NCBI GenBank assembly: GCA_944326325.1
Contig: CALVDQ010000012.1
Location: forward strand, 1-64,000
Direction: 5' to 3'
DNA from: an uncultured Bacteroidales bacterium
GTDB lineage: Bacteria > Bacteroidota > Bacteroidia > Bacteroidales > UBA932
DNA length: 64,000 nucleotides
Positions 1 to 8,028 of the stretch are shown piece by piece. The notes below the pieces were generated by a model. That model was not told where the DNA came from. It did not search any database and was given only the letters and a program-made list of their open reading frames with translations. Each line of letters opens with the position of its first letter. The first letter of the stretch is position 1. Made by a program: the position numbers and the translations under genes.

Positions 1-28
1 AGGTGGGAGAGTAGGAAGCTGCCGCTCT
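1..28 (+). rRNA. rrf: 5S rRNA, 3' end only
   Basis: The first bases read GGTGGGAGAGTAGG followed by a CTGCC segment. This matches the conserved 3' part of bacterial 5S rRNA, where E. coli has GCGAGAGTAGGGAACTGCC. The rest of the gene lies before the window, so the window starts at the tail of an rRNA operon. The exact 3' end is estimated from the position of the terminator hairpin that follows. Confidence 0.8.
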
Positions 29-34
29 TGATAC

Positions 35-78
35 AGGAGACCCTGTCAGATATCTGTCTGTCAGGGTCTCCTTTTTTT
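35..78 (+). terminator. Rho-independent terminator of the rRNA operon
   Basis: The arms AGGAGACCCTG (35-45) and CAGGGTCTCCT (62-72) are perfect inverted repeats, followed by a run of T residues to 78. It sits directly behind the 5S rRNA end and fits the end of the rrn transcript. Confidence 0.9.
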
Positions 79-109
79 GTCCCGCATATCTATTTTGTAT
101 GGAAAAGAC

Positions 110-140
110 TTTGTATGCTGGAAATAATTGGATATTTTTG
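110..140 (+). promoter_or_regulatory. Bacteroidota-type promoter for lysC
   Basis: TTTG at 110-113 and TATTTTTG at 133-140 are separated by 19 bases. This is the known Bacteroidota primary-sigma pattern TTTG-N19-TAnnTTTG. Transcription would start near 147, about 25 bases before the lysC start codon. That leaves no room for a lysine riboswitch. Confidence 0.8.
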
Positions 141-171
141 TAGGTTGAGATCAGTATAAATTTTTGTTTTT

Positions 172-1539
172 ATGATAGTGATGAAATTTGGCGGTACTTC
201 CGTAGCCGATTGCGCAGCGATTACGCGGACTATTGCCATTGTGCGGAGCAAACTGGAACAGAAACCGGTCGTCGTCGTTTCGGCATTGTCGAAAGTGACG
301 GACCTTCTATATAAGATCGCCGACAGTGCGGCACTGAAGAACAGGATGGAGACATCCGAACTTCTCGGCCGTCTGCGCTCCAGGCATATCGGTCTTGCCG
401 GGGAACTTATGGCGGATGCTCCTGAATATTGTGCTCAGGCCTGTGCACGGATCGACGAGATATGTGACAGGCTCGATTCCTTCGTCGGAGCCGTGTGCGC
501 CCTCGGAGAACTTTCCGACAGGAGCAAGGCTGTGATTATAGGCACTGGTGAATATCTCTCTTCTAATGTCATCTGCTGTGCCATGAATGCGAAAGGGATC
601 AGAACCGGATACATGGATGCCAGAACTATGATTGTAACGGATGACGAGTATCTCAAGGGAGAGCCGGACTCCGATGCCATCCAGGCACGTGTGCCGGGAG
701 TGGTGTCGGCTGCCTATGAGGGTAATGACGCGGTGATTACGCAGGGTTTTGTTGCGGCTACTGCCGAAGGGGAGCCTACCGTATTGGGCCGAGGCGGCTC
801 GGACTATTCGGCTTCTCTGATAGGGATGGCCATCAACGCCACTGCGATCGAGATATGGACCGATGTGGACGGAGTCCGTACGGCCGATCCGAGGAAAGTC
901 GAGAACACCAGGTGCATCGAGAAGATTTCTTTCGAGGAGGCGGCGGAGATGGCGCATTTCGGAGCCAAGGTCCTGCATCCTCTCACGATAGAGCCTGCCG
1001 TTAACAAGAATATCCCGATCTATGTACTGAATTCGATGAATCCCGGTGGCAAGGGAACCGCAATCCTCCAGAGCAGTTTCATTGAGGACGGCGTGAAGTC
1101 TGTTTCTTTTAAGGAGAATATACTGGTCATCAATATATTCTCGACAAAGATGATAAATACTTCCGGATTCCTGAAGAAGGTTTTCGAGATATTCAGCGTG
1201 AACAAGGTGTCGGTCGACCTTATCAGCACTTCGGAAGCCAATATCTCCGTGACTGTGGATTCTACCCAGAAAATCGGCAGGGTCGTGGAGCAGCTTTCCG
1301 AGTTTGCCGATGTGTATGTGGACAGGGACAAGTCGCAGATATCCGTTATAGGCAAGAATATCATAAATCTCAAGGGACTGCTGCGCCAGACTTTCGCACC
1401 CTTGTCCGACTGCAAGATATACATGATTTCACAAGGGGCTTCATACGTGAATCTCAGTTTTGTGGTGGACAGGGATTCGATGACGGATGCAGTCCGCCAG
1501 ATCCATAAATATCTTTTTGAAAATGAAGGTAGTAATTAG
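172..1539 (+). CDS. lysC: Aspartate kinase, monofunctional
   Basis: Phosphorylates L-aspartate, the first step to lysine, diaminopimelate, threonine and methionine. The N-terminus carries the family signature MKFGGTSVAD. The kinase domain covers about residues 1-290, with the GRGGSDYSA nucleotide/aspartate segment near 206 and WTDVDGV near 232. The last 150 or so residues form two ACT-like regulatory domains, so feedback control by an amino acid is expected from the family. At 455 residues it is a normal monofunctional enzyme, with no homoserine dehydrogenase domain. The ATG at 181 is an alternative start. It heads the lysC-dapB-dapA operon and overlaps dapB by 17 bases. Confidence 0.95.
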   Translation: MIVMKFGGTSVADCAAITRTIAIVRSKLEQKPVVVVSALSKVTDLLYKIADSAALKNRMETSELLGRLRSRHIGLAGELMADAPEYCAQACARIDEICDRLDSFVGAVCALGELSDRSKAVIIGTGEYLSSNVICCAMNAKGIRTGYMDARTMIVTDDEYLKGEPDSDAIQARVPGVVSAAYEGNDAVITQGFVAATAEGEPTVLGRGGSDYSASLIGMAINATAIEIWTDVDGVRTADPRKVENTRCIEKISFEEAAEMAHFGAKVLHPLTIEPAVNKNIPIYVLNSMNPGGKGTAILQSSFIEDGVKSVSFKENILVINIFSTKMINTSGFLKKVFEIFSVNKVSVDLISTSEANISVTVDSTQKIGRVVEQLSEFADVYVDRDKSQISVIGKNIINLKGLLRQTFAPLSDCKIYMISQGASYVNLSFVVDRDSMTDAVRQIHKYLFENEGSN

Positions 1540-2212
1540 CGGCTATGGTAAAATGGGGAGGATGGTCGAGAAGGTTCTCCTCGAAAAAGGCATCGAGTGT
1601 GCCGGCAAGAGCGAGGATATCACCGCTTTTGACAAGGAACTTGCCCGTGAATGCGTGTGCATAGACTTTACTGTCCCGGCGGCCTTCAGGAGCAACTACC
1701 GTTTCCTTGCCGAAAACTTCAAGGCAGTCGTTGTAGGGACTACCGGCTGGGATGACATCAGGGAAGAAGTGGTGTCATGTTTCGAAAAACACGGGACCCC
1801 GATGATCTATGCCTCCAATTTCTCCATAGGGGTCAATGTCTTTTTTGCCGTGACTGATTTCATCTCATCTCTGCTCGGCAAGACAGGCGGTTACAGCCCG
1901 TATATGGTAGAGAAGCACCATTGCCACAAGCTCGACGCCCCGAGCGGTACCGCGAGAAGCCTTGCCGATATAGTGGACAGGAATATGGGCGGCAGGATGG
2001 ATATTCAGTCTGTCCGCTGCGGGGAGATTCCCGGCATACATACCATAGGGTTCGAAGGGATAAATGACAGGATTACCATGACCCACGAAGCATTTTCCCG
2101 GGAGGGGTTTGCCCGTGGGGCCGTAGAGGCAGCCCTGAAGACAGAGCTTGTGTCAGGTGTCCATGAATTCAAGGATATTGTTTTCGAAATGTCTCCGGAA
2201 AAAAAGTTATAG
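1523..2212 (+). CDS. dapB: 4-hydroxy-tetrahydrodipicolinate reductase
   Basis: Reduces the dapA product with NAD(P)H in the diaminopimelate/lysine pathway. The start MKVVISGYGKMG gives the usual Rossmann glycine motif at the N-terminus. A longer reading from 1487 would add 12 residues unlike the family, so I chose the ATG at 1523, which lies inside the end of lysC. The segment HHCHKLDAPSGTA is the family substrate-binding and catalytic motif. The 229-residue length is typical of Bacteroidota DapB. The overlap with lysC and the 15-base gap to dapA indicate co-transcription. Confidence 0.95.
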   Translation: MKVVISGYGKMGRMVEKVLLEKGIECAGKSEDITAFDKELARECVCIDFTVPAAFRSNYRFLAENFKAVVVGTTGWDDIREEVVSCFEKHGTPMIYASNFSIGVNVFFAVTDFISSLLGKTGGYSPYMVEKHHCHKLDAPSGTARSLADIVDRNMGGRMDIQSVRCGEIPGIHTIGFEGINDRITMTHEAFSREGFARGAVEAALKTELVSGVHEFKDIVFEMSPEKKL

Positions 2213-2227
2213 CCAGGAGGGAATATC

Positions 2228-3118
2228 ATGAGGAATTTGAAGTTGTCCGGCTGCGGAACAGCCTTGGTGACCCCGTTCAGGGACGGAGAAGTCGACTATG
2301 ATACGTATGTCAGGCTCATAGACCGTCAGGTCAAGGCCGGCATCCACTTCCTTGTCCCGCTCGGGACTACGGGGGAAACCCCATGTCTTGAGGTTTCAGA
2401 GAGGCTGCGTATTCTTGAACTGACCGTGGAACATTCAGCTGGACTTCCGGTCGTTGTGGGAGGCGGGACAAATTCCCTGTCCCAGACCCTTTCCGGGATA
2501 AGCCGGCTGGACAAATACGGGCCGGATGCATACCTTATAGTCGTTCCGTACTATAACAAGCCGACACAGACCGGTCTGTACGAGTATTTCAAGGCTGTGG
2601 CGGAGTCGACGGACAAAGGTATAGTCCTTTATAACGTTCCCGGGAGGACGGGCGCGAACCTGAAAGCTGAAACTACGCTACGGCTTGCCGAGATCCCGAA
2701 CATCATAGCCGTCAAGGAGGCTTCCGGAAATTATTCACAGATTTCCGAGATAATCCGTAATGCCCCCGAGGGATTTTCCGTCCTGAGCGGGAACGATGAG
2801 GAGACCCTGCCTTTGATGGCGACAGGCGCCGACGGCATAATAAGCGTCGTGTCGAATATTGTCCCGGAAGAGATGGTGAAGCTCGCCGAGGCGTTGCTGC
2901 ACGATGACATGACTGCCGCAAGGAAGCTGCATCACCGGCTCTCCCCGCTGTTCCGCGGCTGCTTTGTTGAAAGCAACCCGATTCCGGTCAAGGCTGCCAT
3001 GGCTGCCATGGGGCTTATGGAAAATTCTCTGAGACTGCCGCTTGTCCAGGCTTCCGACAGTACAATGGAACTGATGAAAAGAACCCTGACGGAGCTTGGA
3101 ATCGATATCAGGTCCTGA
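2228..3118 (+). CDS. dapA: 4-hydroxy-tetrahydrodipicolinate synthase
   Basis: Condenses pyruvate with aspartate semialdehyde, the committed step to lysine and diaminopimelate. It is a TIM-barrel protein of 296 residues. Visible are GTTGETPCL near residue 46, YYNKPTQ near 111, and IAVKEASGN with the Schiff-base lysine at about residue 163. A strong AGGAGG stands at 2215-2220, seven bases before the ATG; such a clear Shine-Dalgarno site is unusual in this phylum. In the operon it follows dapB, the next enzyme of the same pathway. Confidence 0.96.
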   Translation: MRNLKLSGCGTALVTPFRDGEVDYDTYVRLIDRQVKAGIHFLVPLGTTGETPCLEVSERLRILELTVEHSAGLPVVVGGGTNSLSQTLSGISRLDKYGPDAYLIVVPYYNKPTQTGLYEYFKAVAESTDKGIVLYNVPGRTGANLKAETTLRLAEIPNIIAVKEASGNYSQISEIIRNAPEGFSVLSGNDEETLPLMATGADGIISVVSNIVPEEMVKLAEALLHDDMTAARKLHHRLSPLFRGCFVESNPIPVKAAMAAMGLMENSLRLPLVQASDSTMELMKRTLTELGIDIRS

Positions 3119-3164
3119 TGCCGGCAGGCAAATACGGGAAAGTTCATTATTTAAAAATTTGTTT

Positions 3165-3953
3165 ATGGCCAAACGTATATTTAAAGGAATCCTTCTGATG
3201 GCTGCATTGTCTGCAGTTGCAGTATCGTGTCTGAAAGGAGGTTCTTACGAGAGCAGTTATACCGCATGCCTTACCTTTGAGGAATTTGACGAGTCATATA
3301 TGGACGAAGACATTTACGGTGAGGATGGAGCATTTTTCGAGAATCCGTTTATCATGGGAGATCTTGGTTTCAACGTTATACTGAACGATCCGAAGACGGA
3401 TTATTCCGGGTTCGCCATCTCTGTGGCATCTCCCGGGGGAGATTACAAGGGCAGTCCTTTTGAAGTGAATTATGACGAGGAACAATCCGGTTCGGGCACG
3501 ACTGCCGGTTCGAACGTATTCACTGTGTTCCATCATGATCCGGAAATAACCATGGAGAATTTCCATCATATACTTTTCATCAGGTATGGAAACGGGACCT
3601 GTTCCCCGCTTTCCTGTCTTGTGAACAATACCAAAATGGTGGCGGACAGCATTGCAAGCTATAATTCCAGGCATGAACAGCCGCTCGGGGTTATCCTGAC
3701 CGCAACAGGCTATGCCGACGGTTCACAGACCGGCTCCGCCGAGATCATGCTTGCAGGTGCCAGGGAAAATACGGCATCCGAGACATCTCCGAGGGATACG
3801 ATTGTCTCCACATGGACTCCACTCGACCTTTCTCCACTCGGCAGTGTGGAGTACATTGATTTCACCCTGTCGTTCTCGGACCCGGAGCAGACGTCTGTCG
3901 CGGAGTACTTCTGTATGGACGACTTTTCTGCCAATGTTCATATTCTAATGTAA
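3165..3953 (+). CDS. DUF4465 domain lipoprotein
   Basis: Function unknown. I start it at the ATG at 3165, because the protein then opens with a lipoprotein signal ending in AVSC (Cys22). An upstream ATG at 3096 would hide this signal inside dapA. The C-terminal pattern (WTPLDLSPLGSVEYIDF, later YFCMDDF) matches the DUF4465 family of Bacteroidota surface proteins, which often have a PEP-CTERM-like beta-sandwich. At 262 residues the domain fills nearly the whole mature protein. The gap of 46 bases after dapA leaves open whether it is the tail of that operon. Confidence 0.75.
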   Translation: MAKRIFKGILLMAALSAVAVSCLKGGSYESSYTACLTFEEFDESYMDEDIYGEDGAFFENPFIMGDLGFNVILNDPKTDYSGFAISVASPGGDYKGSPFEVNYDEEQSGSGTTAGSNVFTVFHHDPEITMENFHHILFIRYGNGTCSPLSCLVNNTKMVADSIASYNSRHEQPLGVILTATGYADGSQTGSAEIMLAGARENTASETSPRDTIVSTWTPLDLSPLGSVEYIDFTLSFSDPEQTSVAEYFCMDDFSANVHILM

Positions 3954-3978
3954 TTCAGTACTTTATCAGATAACGTCT

Positions 3979-4584
3979 ATGGAAGCAAAAGAATTCAACA
4001 GCCTTTTTGACCGGGTAGTCGCCGACTATCATTCGGCTGACAACGTGGATGCGGAGTGCCGCAATCCTTACACTCCGGGAACCCTTGAATTCCTCCTTTA
4101 CAGGAAATGCTGGATAGATTCTGTCCAGTGGCATCTGGAAGATATAATCCGTGATCCTGAAATAGATCCGGTGCAGGCGCTTGCGATAAAGAGAAGGATC
4201 GACAGGTCGAACCAGGACCGTACCGATGTCGTGGAATATATCGATTCATGGTATCTCGACAAATTCAAGGATGTGAAGCCGTGTGCTGATGCCAGGATAA
4301 ATACCGAGACTCCGGCGTGGGCTATAGACAGGCTTTCCATACTTGCCCTGAAGATATACCATATGCAGGTGGAAGCTTCGAGGACAGACGCTTCCGAGGA
4401 GCATGTCAGGAAATGCTCCGGAAAACTTGCCGTGCTGAAGCAGCAGAGGGTGGACCTTACTTCTGCCATCTGTGAACTTCTCGAGGATATCGCTTCAGGT
4501 TCCAAGTACATGAAAGTCTACAAGCAGATGAAGATGTACAATGATCCGAGCCTGAATCCCGTGTTGTACTCATCAGGGAAGTAG
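3979..4584 (+). CDS. DUF4254 domain protein
   Basis: A 201-residue, largely helical cytoplasmic protein with no signal peptide. It matches DUF4254 as I know it, including the segments TPGTLEFLLYRKCWIDSVQW and DRSNQDRTDVVEYID. In Bacteroidota this family is usually encoded directly before a GT9 glycosyltransferase, exactly as here: the next gene starts one base after its stop codon. A role in lipopolysaccharide or cell-surface glycan synthesis is inferred from that pairing only. No catalytic motif is visible. Confidence 0.8.
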   Translation: MEAKEFNSLFDRVVADYHSADNVDAECRNPYTPGTLEFLLYRKCWIDSVQWHLEDIIRDPEIDPVQALAIKRRIDRSNQDRTDVVEYIDSWYLDKFKDVKPCADARINTETPAWAIDRLSILALKIYHMQVEASRTDASEEHVRKCSGKLAVLKQQRVDLTSAICELLEDIASGSKYMKVYKQMKMYNDPSLNPVLYSSGK

Positions 4585-5604
4585 ATGGCTGCCGGAAATA
4601 CTTCAAGACCGTGTATGCTCATAGTCAGGTTCTCCGCAATGGGGGACGTGATCATGAGCATTTTCGCTATATCCGCACTCCGGAAGGCTTATCCGGACCT
4701 GCGGATAATTATCGCCACAAAGCGCAGGTTCGCCGGTTTCTACAGAGAAATACAGGATGCGGAGATACTTACCCTTGACGAGAAAGGTTCCCTGAAATCA
4801 CTCTTTGCCCTGGTCGCCAGGGCTTCAAGGGAAGGTGTGGACTATGTGGCTGATATTCATAATTCTCTAAGGAGCAGGATTATAAGGTATTGTATGATAT
4901 TCCGGGGAGCGAAAGTAGCCTTGTTCCGGAAGAACAGGAGAAAACGGGCCTCAATAAAAGGCAAGGGGCTGGATATCGAGCCTTTCCGGCACAATGTCCT
5001 CAAATTCTGCGATGTCTTCGGCAGGCTTGGTTTTCCTGTGGCGGATCCTGTCCCCTGCAGGCAGCGGAGGCCGGTTCCTGAAGTTTTCGGCAGGAAGGCT
5101 GGCCGGTGGATAGGCTATGCACCTTTTGCAAGCAAGCAGATGAAGATCTATCCTGAAACGAAAAGCCGGACCCTGGTGGACCTCATGTCTCTCAGGTACG
5201 ACCGGGTCTTCATATTCTGCGGTCCCGGCAAGGAGCTGGATTTTGCAAAGGAGATGGAGGCTTCCCATCCGAATGTGACTGCCGTTTTCGGCAGAACGGA
5301 TATCTGGGGGGAACTGGCCCTGATGTCCAATCTGAATGCGGTCGTGACCATGGATTCTTCATCGATGCATCTTGCCTCCCTGACCGGAGTCCCTCTGGTG
5401 TCGGTATGGGGTGCTACGCATCCGGCTGCAGGTTTCATGGGATATGGCTATGACATCGGAAAAAACTGTGTACAGACGGACCTTCCATGCCGTCCGTGCT
5501 CCATTTACGGGGAGGGCAGTTGCAGATATGGTGATTACAGGTGCTTTTCCGGAATTTCTCCGGAGATGATTATGGAAAAGGTCGCGTCAATTGAAGAGTC
5601 CTGA
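4585..5604 (+). CDS. Glycosyltransferase family 9 (heptosyltransferase-like)
   Basis: Likely transfers a sugar, possibly heptose, in lipopolysaccharide core or related glycan synthesis at the inner membrane. The N-terminal segment LIVRFSAMGDVIMS is the GT9 glycine-rich start. The C-terminal half has TMDSSSMHLASLTGVPLVSV and WGATHP, which form the nucleotide-sugar site in the ADP-heptose transferase family. Length 339 is normal. It abuts the DUF4254 gene and converges on rimM, overlapping its end by 18 bases. The donor sugar cannot be told from sequence. Confidence 0.88.
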   Translation: MAAGNTSRPCMLIVRFSAMGDVIMSIFAISALRKAYPDLRIIIATKRRFAGFYREIQDAEILTLDEKGSLKSLFALVARASREGVDYVADIHNSLRSRIIRYCMIFRGAKVALFRKNRRKRASIKGKGLDIEPFRHNVLKFCDVFGRLGFPVADPVPCRQRRPVPEVFGRKAGRWIGYAPFASKQMKIYPETKSRTLVDLMSLRYDRVFIFCGPGKELDFAKEMEASHPNVTAVFGRTDIWGELALMSNLNAVVTMDSSSMHLASLTGVPLVSVWGATHPAAGFMGYGYDIGKNCVQTDLPCRPCSIYGEGSCRYGDYRCFSGISPEMIMEKVASIEES

Positions 5605-6108
5605 CGGTATTTCCATCCTTAATATATTGTTTTCTTCATCGACGGACCTTATCAGGTCATCGTGAAGGGGGATTATGACTTGTCCTGAGCCCGTATCTAT
5701 CTCGAGGCAGGGATTTTCCGGAATGTCGATGAATCCGCTGACCGTACCTTTTGTCCGGCCGTTGGCGTCTTCAAGGGTCCATCCGGTCAGGAATGAGAAT
5801 CCGTCTTCCGCATCTTCTATTCCGAGACTTTCGGCGTCAGCGAATATGTCCGCGCCTGCGATCTCGTCGGCGTCTTCGCGGGTCCGGATTCCTGTCATGC
5901 GGACAACGGCTTTCGTATTCCCCTTGCGGACTATCGAATCAAAGAAAAAAGGAACCGGCAGTCCATCAAAATAGATGAATACCGGTTCCTCAATGTCTAT
6001 GTCTTCGGGCATTATGCTCCGGAAGCTTATTACAACTTCCCCCTCGGTACCGTTGGATTTCAATACCTTGGCTATTTTCAGCAAGCTATGCCCCCCGGAC
6101 GAAAGCAT
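5587..6108 (-). CDS. rimM: Ribosome maturation factor RimM
   Basis: Assists 16S rRNA processing and assembly of the 30S head, and binds S19 in known systems. The protein has the RimM beta-barrel start (LLKIAKVLKSNGTEGEV) and the C-terminal PRC-barrel region (LEIDTGSGQVIIPLHDDLI). It is 173 residues, as usual. Its ATG overlaps the rpsP stop by one base (TAATG), so the two are translationally coupled. The rpsP-rimM order is conserved in many bacteria. The gene end overlaps the convergent GT9 gene. Confidence 0.9.
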   Translation of the reverse strand: MLSSGGHSLLKIAKVLKSNGTEGEVVISFRSIMPEDIDIEEPVFIYFDGLPVPFFFDSIVRKGNTKAVVRMTGIRTREDADEIAGADIFADAESLGIEDAEDGFSFLTGWTLEDANGRTKGTVSGFIDIPENPCLEIDTGSGQVIIPLHDDLIRSVDEENNILRMEIPSGLFN

Positions 6109-6683
6109 TACGCTTCGGCTTCAGGCTTCTCTTCAGCCTGGGCAGCAGCTTCAGCGGCAGCAGCTTCCTGTGCGGCCTTCTCGGCGGCAGCAGCTTCAGC
6201 GGCGGCTCTTGCAGCTTCCTCGGCTTCAGCTTTTTTCTTCGCGAGAGCTTCGGCCCTTGCCTGGTTTACCTTTGCCTCGGCGGCTTCGGCAGCCTTAGCA
6301 TTTTCTTCGGCAGCCTTGGAGATGCCGGCGATCTTTGCATTGATCTTGGCGTCTTTCTGGGCTTTCCAGGCTTCGAATTTCTGATCGGCCTGCTCCTGAG
6401 TGAGAGCTCCCTTGGCTACTCCGCCCTGGAGGTGTTTCCTGAGAAGCACTCCTTCGTATGAAAGGATGCGGCGTGCCACAAGTGTAGGCTGGGCTCCGAC
6501 ATTCAGCCATGCAAGTGCCCTGTCCGATTTGAGGACGATGGTTGCAGGATTTGTGTTAGGATTGTAGGTCCCGATCTCTTCGATGTAACGGCCATCGCGA
6601 GGTGCGCGTGAATCGGCCACGACAATGTGGAAGAATGCGAAATTCTTCTTTCCGTGGCGCTGCAGACGAATTTTAACAGCCAT
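6108..6683 (-). CDS. rpsP: 30S ribosomal protein S16 with long Ala/Glu tail
   Basis: Structural protein of the small ribosomal subunit. The start [13 protein letters not shown] is the canonical S16 N-terminus, so I start at 6683 rather than at the upstream ATG at 6749. The conserved S16 core fills the first 80 or so residues. The remaining 110 form a lysine/alanine and then alanine/glutamate-rich tail, mostly made of KAAEAAEA-like runs. The whole is 191 residues, against about 80 in E. coli. Long S16 tails are known in Bacteroidota. It is the first gene of the rpsP-rimM operon. Confidence 0.95.
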   Translation of the reverse strand: MAVKIRLQRHGKKNFAFFHIVVADSRAPRDGRYIEEIGTYNPNTNPATIVLKSDRALAWLNVGAQPTLVARRILSYEGVLLRKHLQGGVAKGALTQEQADQKFEAWKAQKDAKINAKIAGISKAAEENAKAAEAAEAKVNQARAEALAKKKAEAEEAARAAAEAAAAEKAAQEAAAAEAAAQAEEKPEAEA

Positions 6684-6746
6684 TGTAAATCTGTTTAAAA
6701 AAGTTTTTAATAAATACCTGTGCTTTCCTTCCCGAGGAAAAGCGTG

Positions 6747-6776
6747 CAAATTTAGTCAATTTTTTGAAAGTACAAA
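6747..6776 (-). promoter_or_regulatory. Promoter for rpsP-rimM
   Basis: Read on the minus strand, TTTG (complement of 6773-6776) is followed after 18 bases by TAAATTTG (complement of 6747-6754), matching TAnnTTTG. The start point would be near 6740, about 57 bases ahead of the rpsP ATG. It interleaves with the plus-strand promoter at 6763-6796. Confidence 0.6.
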
Positions 6777-6796
6777 AGACAAATTGACTATCTTTG
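6763..6796 (+). promoter_or_regulatory. Promoter for the DUF2147 gene
   Basis: TTTG at 6763-6766 and TATCTTTG at 6789-6796 are 22 bases apart, slightly longer than the usual 19-21. The downstream ATG lies at 6821, giving a leader of roughly 18 bases. Confidence 0.55.
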
Positions 6797-6820
6797 AATG
6801 GATTTTAGCTTCAAGAGACG

Positions 6821-7291
6821 ATGAGAAATTTGATTTTGGGTATTTTTCTGTGCCTGCCGGCCATGGTATTTGCCGCCGATGTCCGCGATGATTGTGCCGG
6901 GGACCGTATTGTGGGTATCTATTCAGCCGAATACGAGGGTGAGGAGAGCAGGATTTCCATTTTCAAGGAGGAGGACGGGACCTACTCCGCCCGTGTTATA
7001 TGGGTCAAGAACAAATATGACGAGTCGGGCGAGGTGAGGAAGGATGAGAAGAATCCGGACAGGTCGAAGAGGGATGTCCCGTGTGACGAAATTGTCCTTA
7101 TAGAGAATATGAGCTACAACAGCGCAAAGGACAGCTGGGGCAATGCGAAGGTTTATGACCCGACCAGAGGTATCAAGGCGAACGTCAACTGCTCATTCGA
7201 GACTCCTATGAGACTGAAAGTCAGGGGTTCCCTGATGGGGATCGGCATGAGCGTGTACTGGGACAAGATCGAGGAGCAGTGTCGTCCCTGA
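6821..7291 (+). CDS. DUF2147 family secreted protein
   Basis: A 156-residue protein with a signal peptide ending in VFAA, so it is probably periplasmic. After the signal it follows the DUF2147 pattern: an opening GIYSAEYEGEESRISIF, a middle VYDPTRGIKANVNCSFE, and the terminal LKVRGSLMGIGMSVYW. The family is a small beta-barrel of unknown role found widely in Bacteroidota and Proteobacteria. It stands alone between the divergent rpsP operon and a tRNA gene, with its own promoter. Confidence 0.78.
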   Translation: MRNLILGIFLCLPAMVFAADVRDDCAGDRIVGIYSAEYEGEESRISIFKEEDGTYSARVIWVKNKYDESGEVRKDEKNPDRSKRDVPCDEIVLIENMSYNSAKDSWGNAKVYDPTRGIKANVNCSFETPMRLKVRGSLMGIGMSVYWDKIEEQCRP

Positions 7292-7321
7292 AGACTTTTC
7301 CTAAAAATTTCTTGAGAAATG

Positions 7322-7351
7322 TTTGTATTTCCCGAAAAATGTCTATCTTTG
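7322..7351 (+). promoter_or_regulatory. Promoter for tRNA-Leu
   Basis: TTTG at 7322-7325 and TATCTTTG at 7344-7351 are 18 bases apart. The tRNA begins at 7365, 13 bases beyond the -7 box, which fits a transcript starting a few bases upstream of the mature tRNA. Confidence 0.7.
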
Positions 7352-7364
7352 CAATCCGATTCCT

Positions 7365-7447
7365 GCGGATGTGGTGAAATGGTAGACACGCCACTTTGAG
7401 GGGGTGGTGGGCGTAAGCCTGTGCGAGTTCGACTCTCGCCATCCGCA
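7365..7447 (+). tRNA. tRNA-Leu, anticodon GAG
   Basis: The acceptor arms GCGGATG (7365-7371) and CATCCGC (7440-7446) pair perfectly, with discriminator base A at 7447. The anticodon arm CCACT-TTGAGGG-GGTGG places GAG at 7398-7400, which reads CUC/CUU leucine codons. A long variable arm (TGGGCGTAAGCCTG) marks a class II tRNA. The T arm contains GTTCGA. The 3' CCA is not encoded. Confidence 0.96.
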
Positions 7448-7448
7448 C

Positions 7449-7496
7449 AGAGACAGCCGGAGACTGGAAAGCCAGTTTCCGGCTGTCTCTTTTTTG
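7449..7496 (+). terminator. Rho-independent terminator after tRNA-Leu
   Basis: AGAGACAGCCGG (7449-7460) pairs with CCGGCTGTCTCT (7479-7490). An inner ACTGG/CCAGT stem lies in between, and a T run follows the outer arm. Nothing else is recognisable from 7497 to 7631. Confidence 0.93.
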
Positions 7497-7631
7497 TGTC
7501 CTGAATCCGAAATGGGTATGTTTCAGGGTTGTATTGGGTAATGTGGACAAAAACAGTTGGAAAAGCGCGCGGGGCTGAAACTTTTCTTGCGGATCTGAAG
7601 TCTGACTTGCAGATTTAAAAAATAAAATGTT

Positions 7632-7877
7632 ATGGATACAATAGCAATTTTCAAAGATTTTCTGTTGCCGTTATTTGTCTGCGTGGTGCTTCCGGTGATG
7701 ATTGTATTTCTGGTCCAGTTCTACAGGAGCAGAAACCTTGCGCGAAAGGCTGAGATAATCAAGGCGGCGATAGAGAAAGGAGTACAGATTGACGCTATGC
7801 AAGGTTGCAGTGACCGGGGGCGTGCAGTGAAGTGCGGACCCGGTCCCGGACAGGAGGGAAACGTCTGTAAGTTATGA
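7632..7877 (+). CDS. Small membrane protein, possibly C-terminally decayed
   Basis: An 81-residue reading frame. Residues about 8-30 form a clear membrane helix (LLPLFVCVVLPVMIVFLVQF), followed by a basic amphipathic stretch ending KAAIEKGVQID. This front half resembles the short one-helix proteins (DUF6249-like) found in Bacteroidota. The last 26 residues are rich in Gly, Cys and Pro and look unlike a natural continuation, so a frameshift or truncation is possible. I could not recover a better tail in the other frames. No partner gene is adjacent, and the function is unknown. Confidence 0.45.
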   Translation: MDTIAIFKDFLLPLFVCVVLPVMIVFLVQFYRSRNLARKAEIIKAAIEKGVQIDAMQGCSDRGRAVKCGPGPGQEGNVCKL

Positions 7878-7944
7878 ATTGTCAGAGAAAAAGGGGGCTC
7901 GGATAACGAATTGATGATTTAACTGAAATTTAATTTAGTTTCTT

Positions 7945-7976
7945 TTTGTTTTGTGGGGTTAAAATGTATATATTTG
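7945..7976 (+). promoter_or_regulatory. Promoter for the nuclease-locus lipoprotein
   Basis: TTTG at 7945-7948 and TATATTTG at 7969-7976 are spaced by 20 bases, matching the Bacteroidota consensus fully. The ATG at 8029 gives a leader of about 46 bases. Confidence 0.8.
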
Positions 7977-8028
7977 CCAGTCTAAAGGTAAAAGGAATTA
8001 AAGAAACTCATTTTAATAACTTGAAGTT

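Noticed and set aside
141-171. Lysine riboswitch ahead of lysC
   Set aside because: Only about 25 bases separate the predicted start of transcription from the start codon, far too short.
307-978. Minus-strand frame opposite lysC and similar long antisense frames elsewhere
   Set aside because: They lie fully within well-identified genes, show no family motif, and are rich in residues expected from reverse reading of GC-rich codons.
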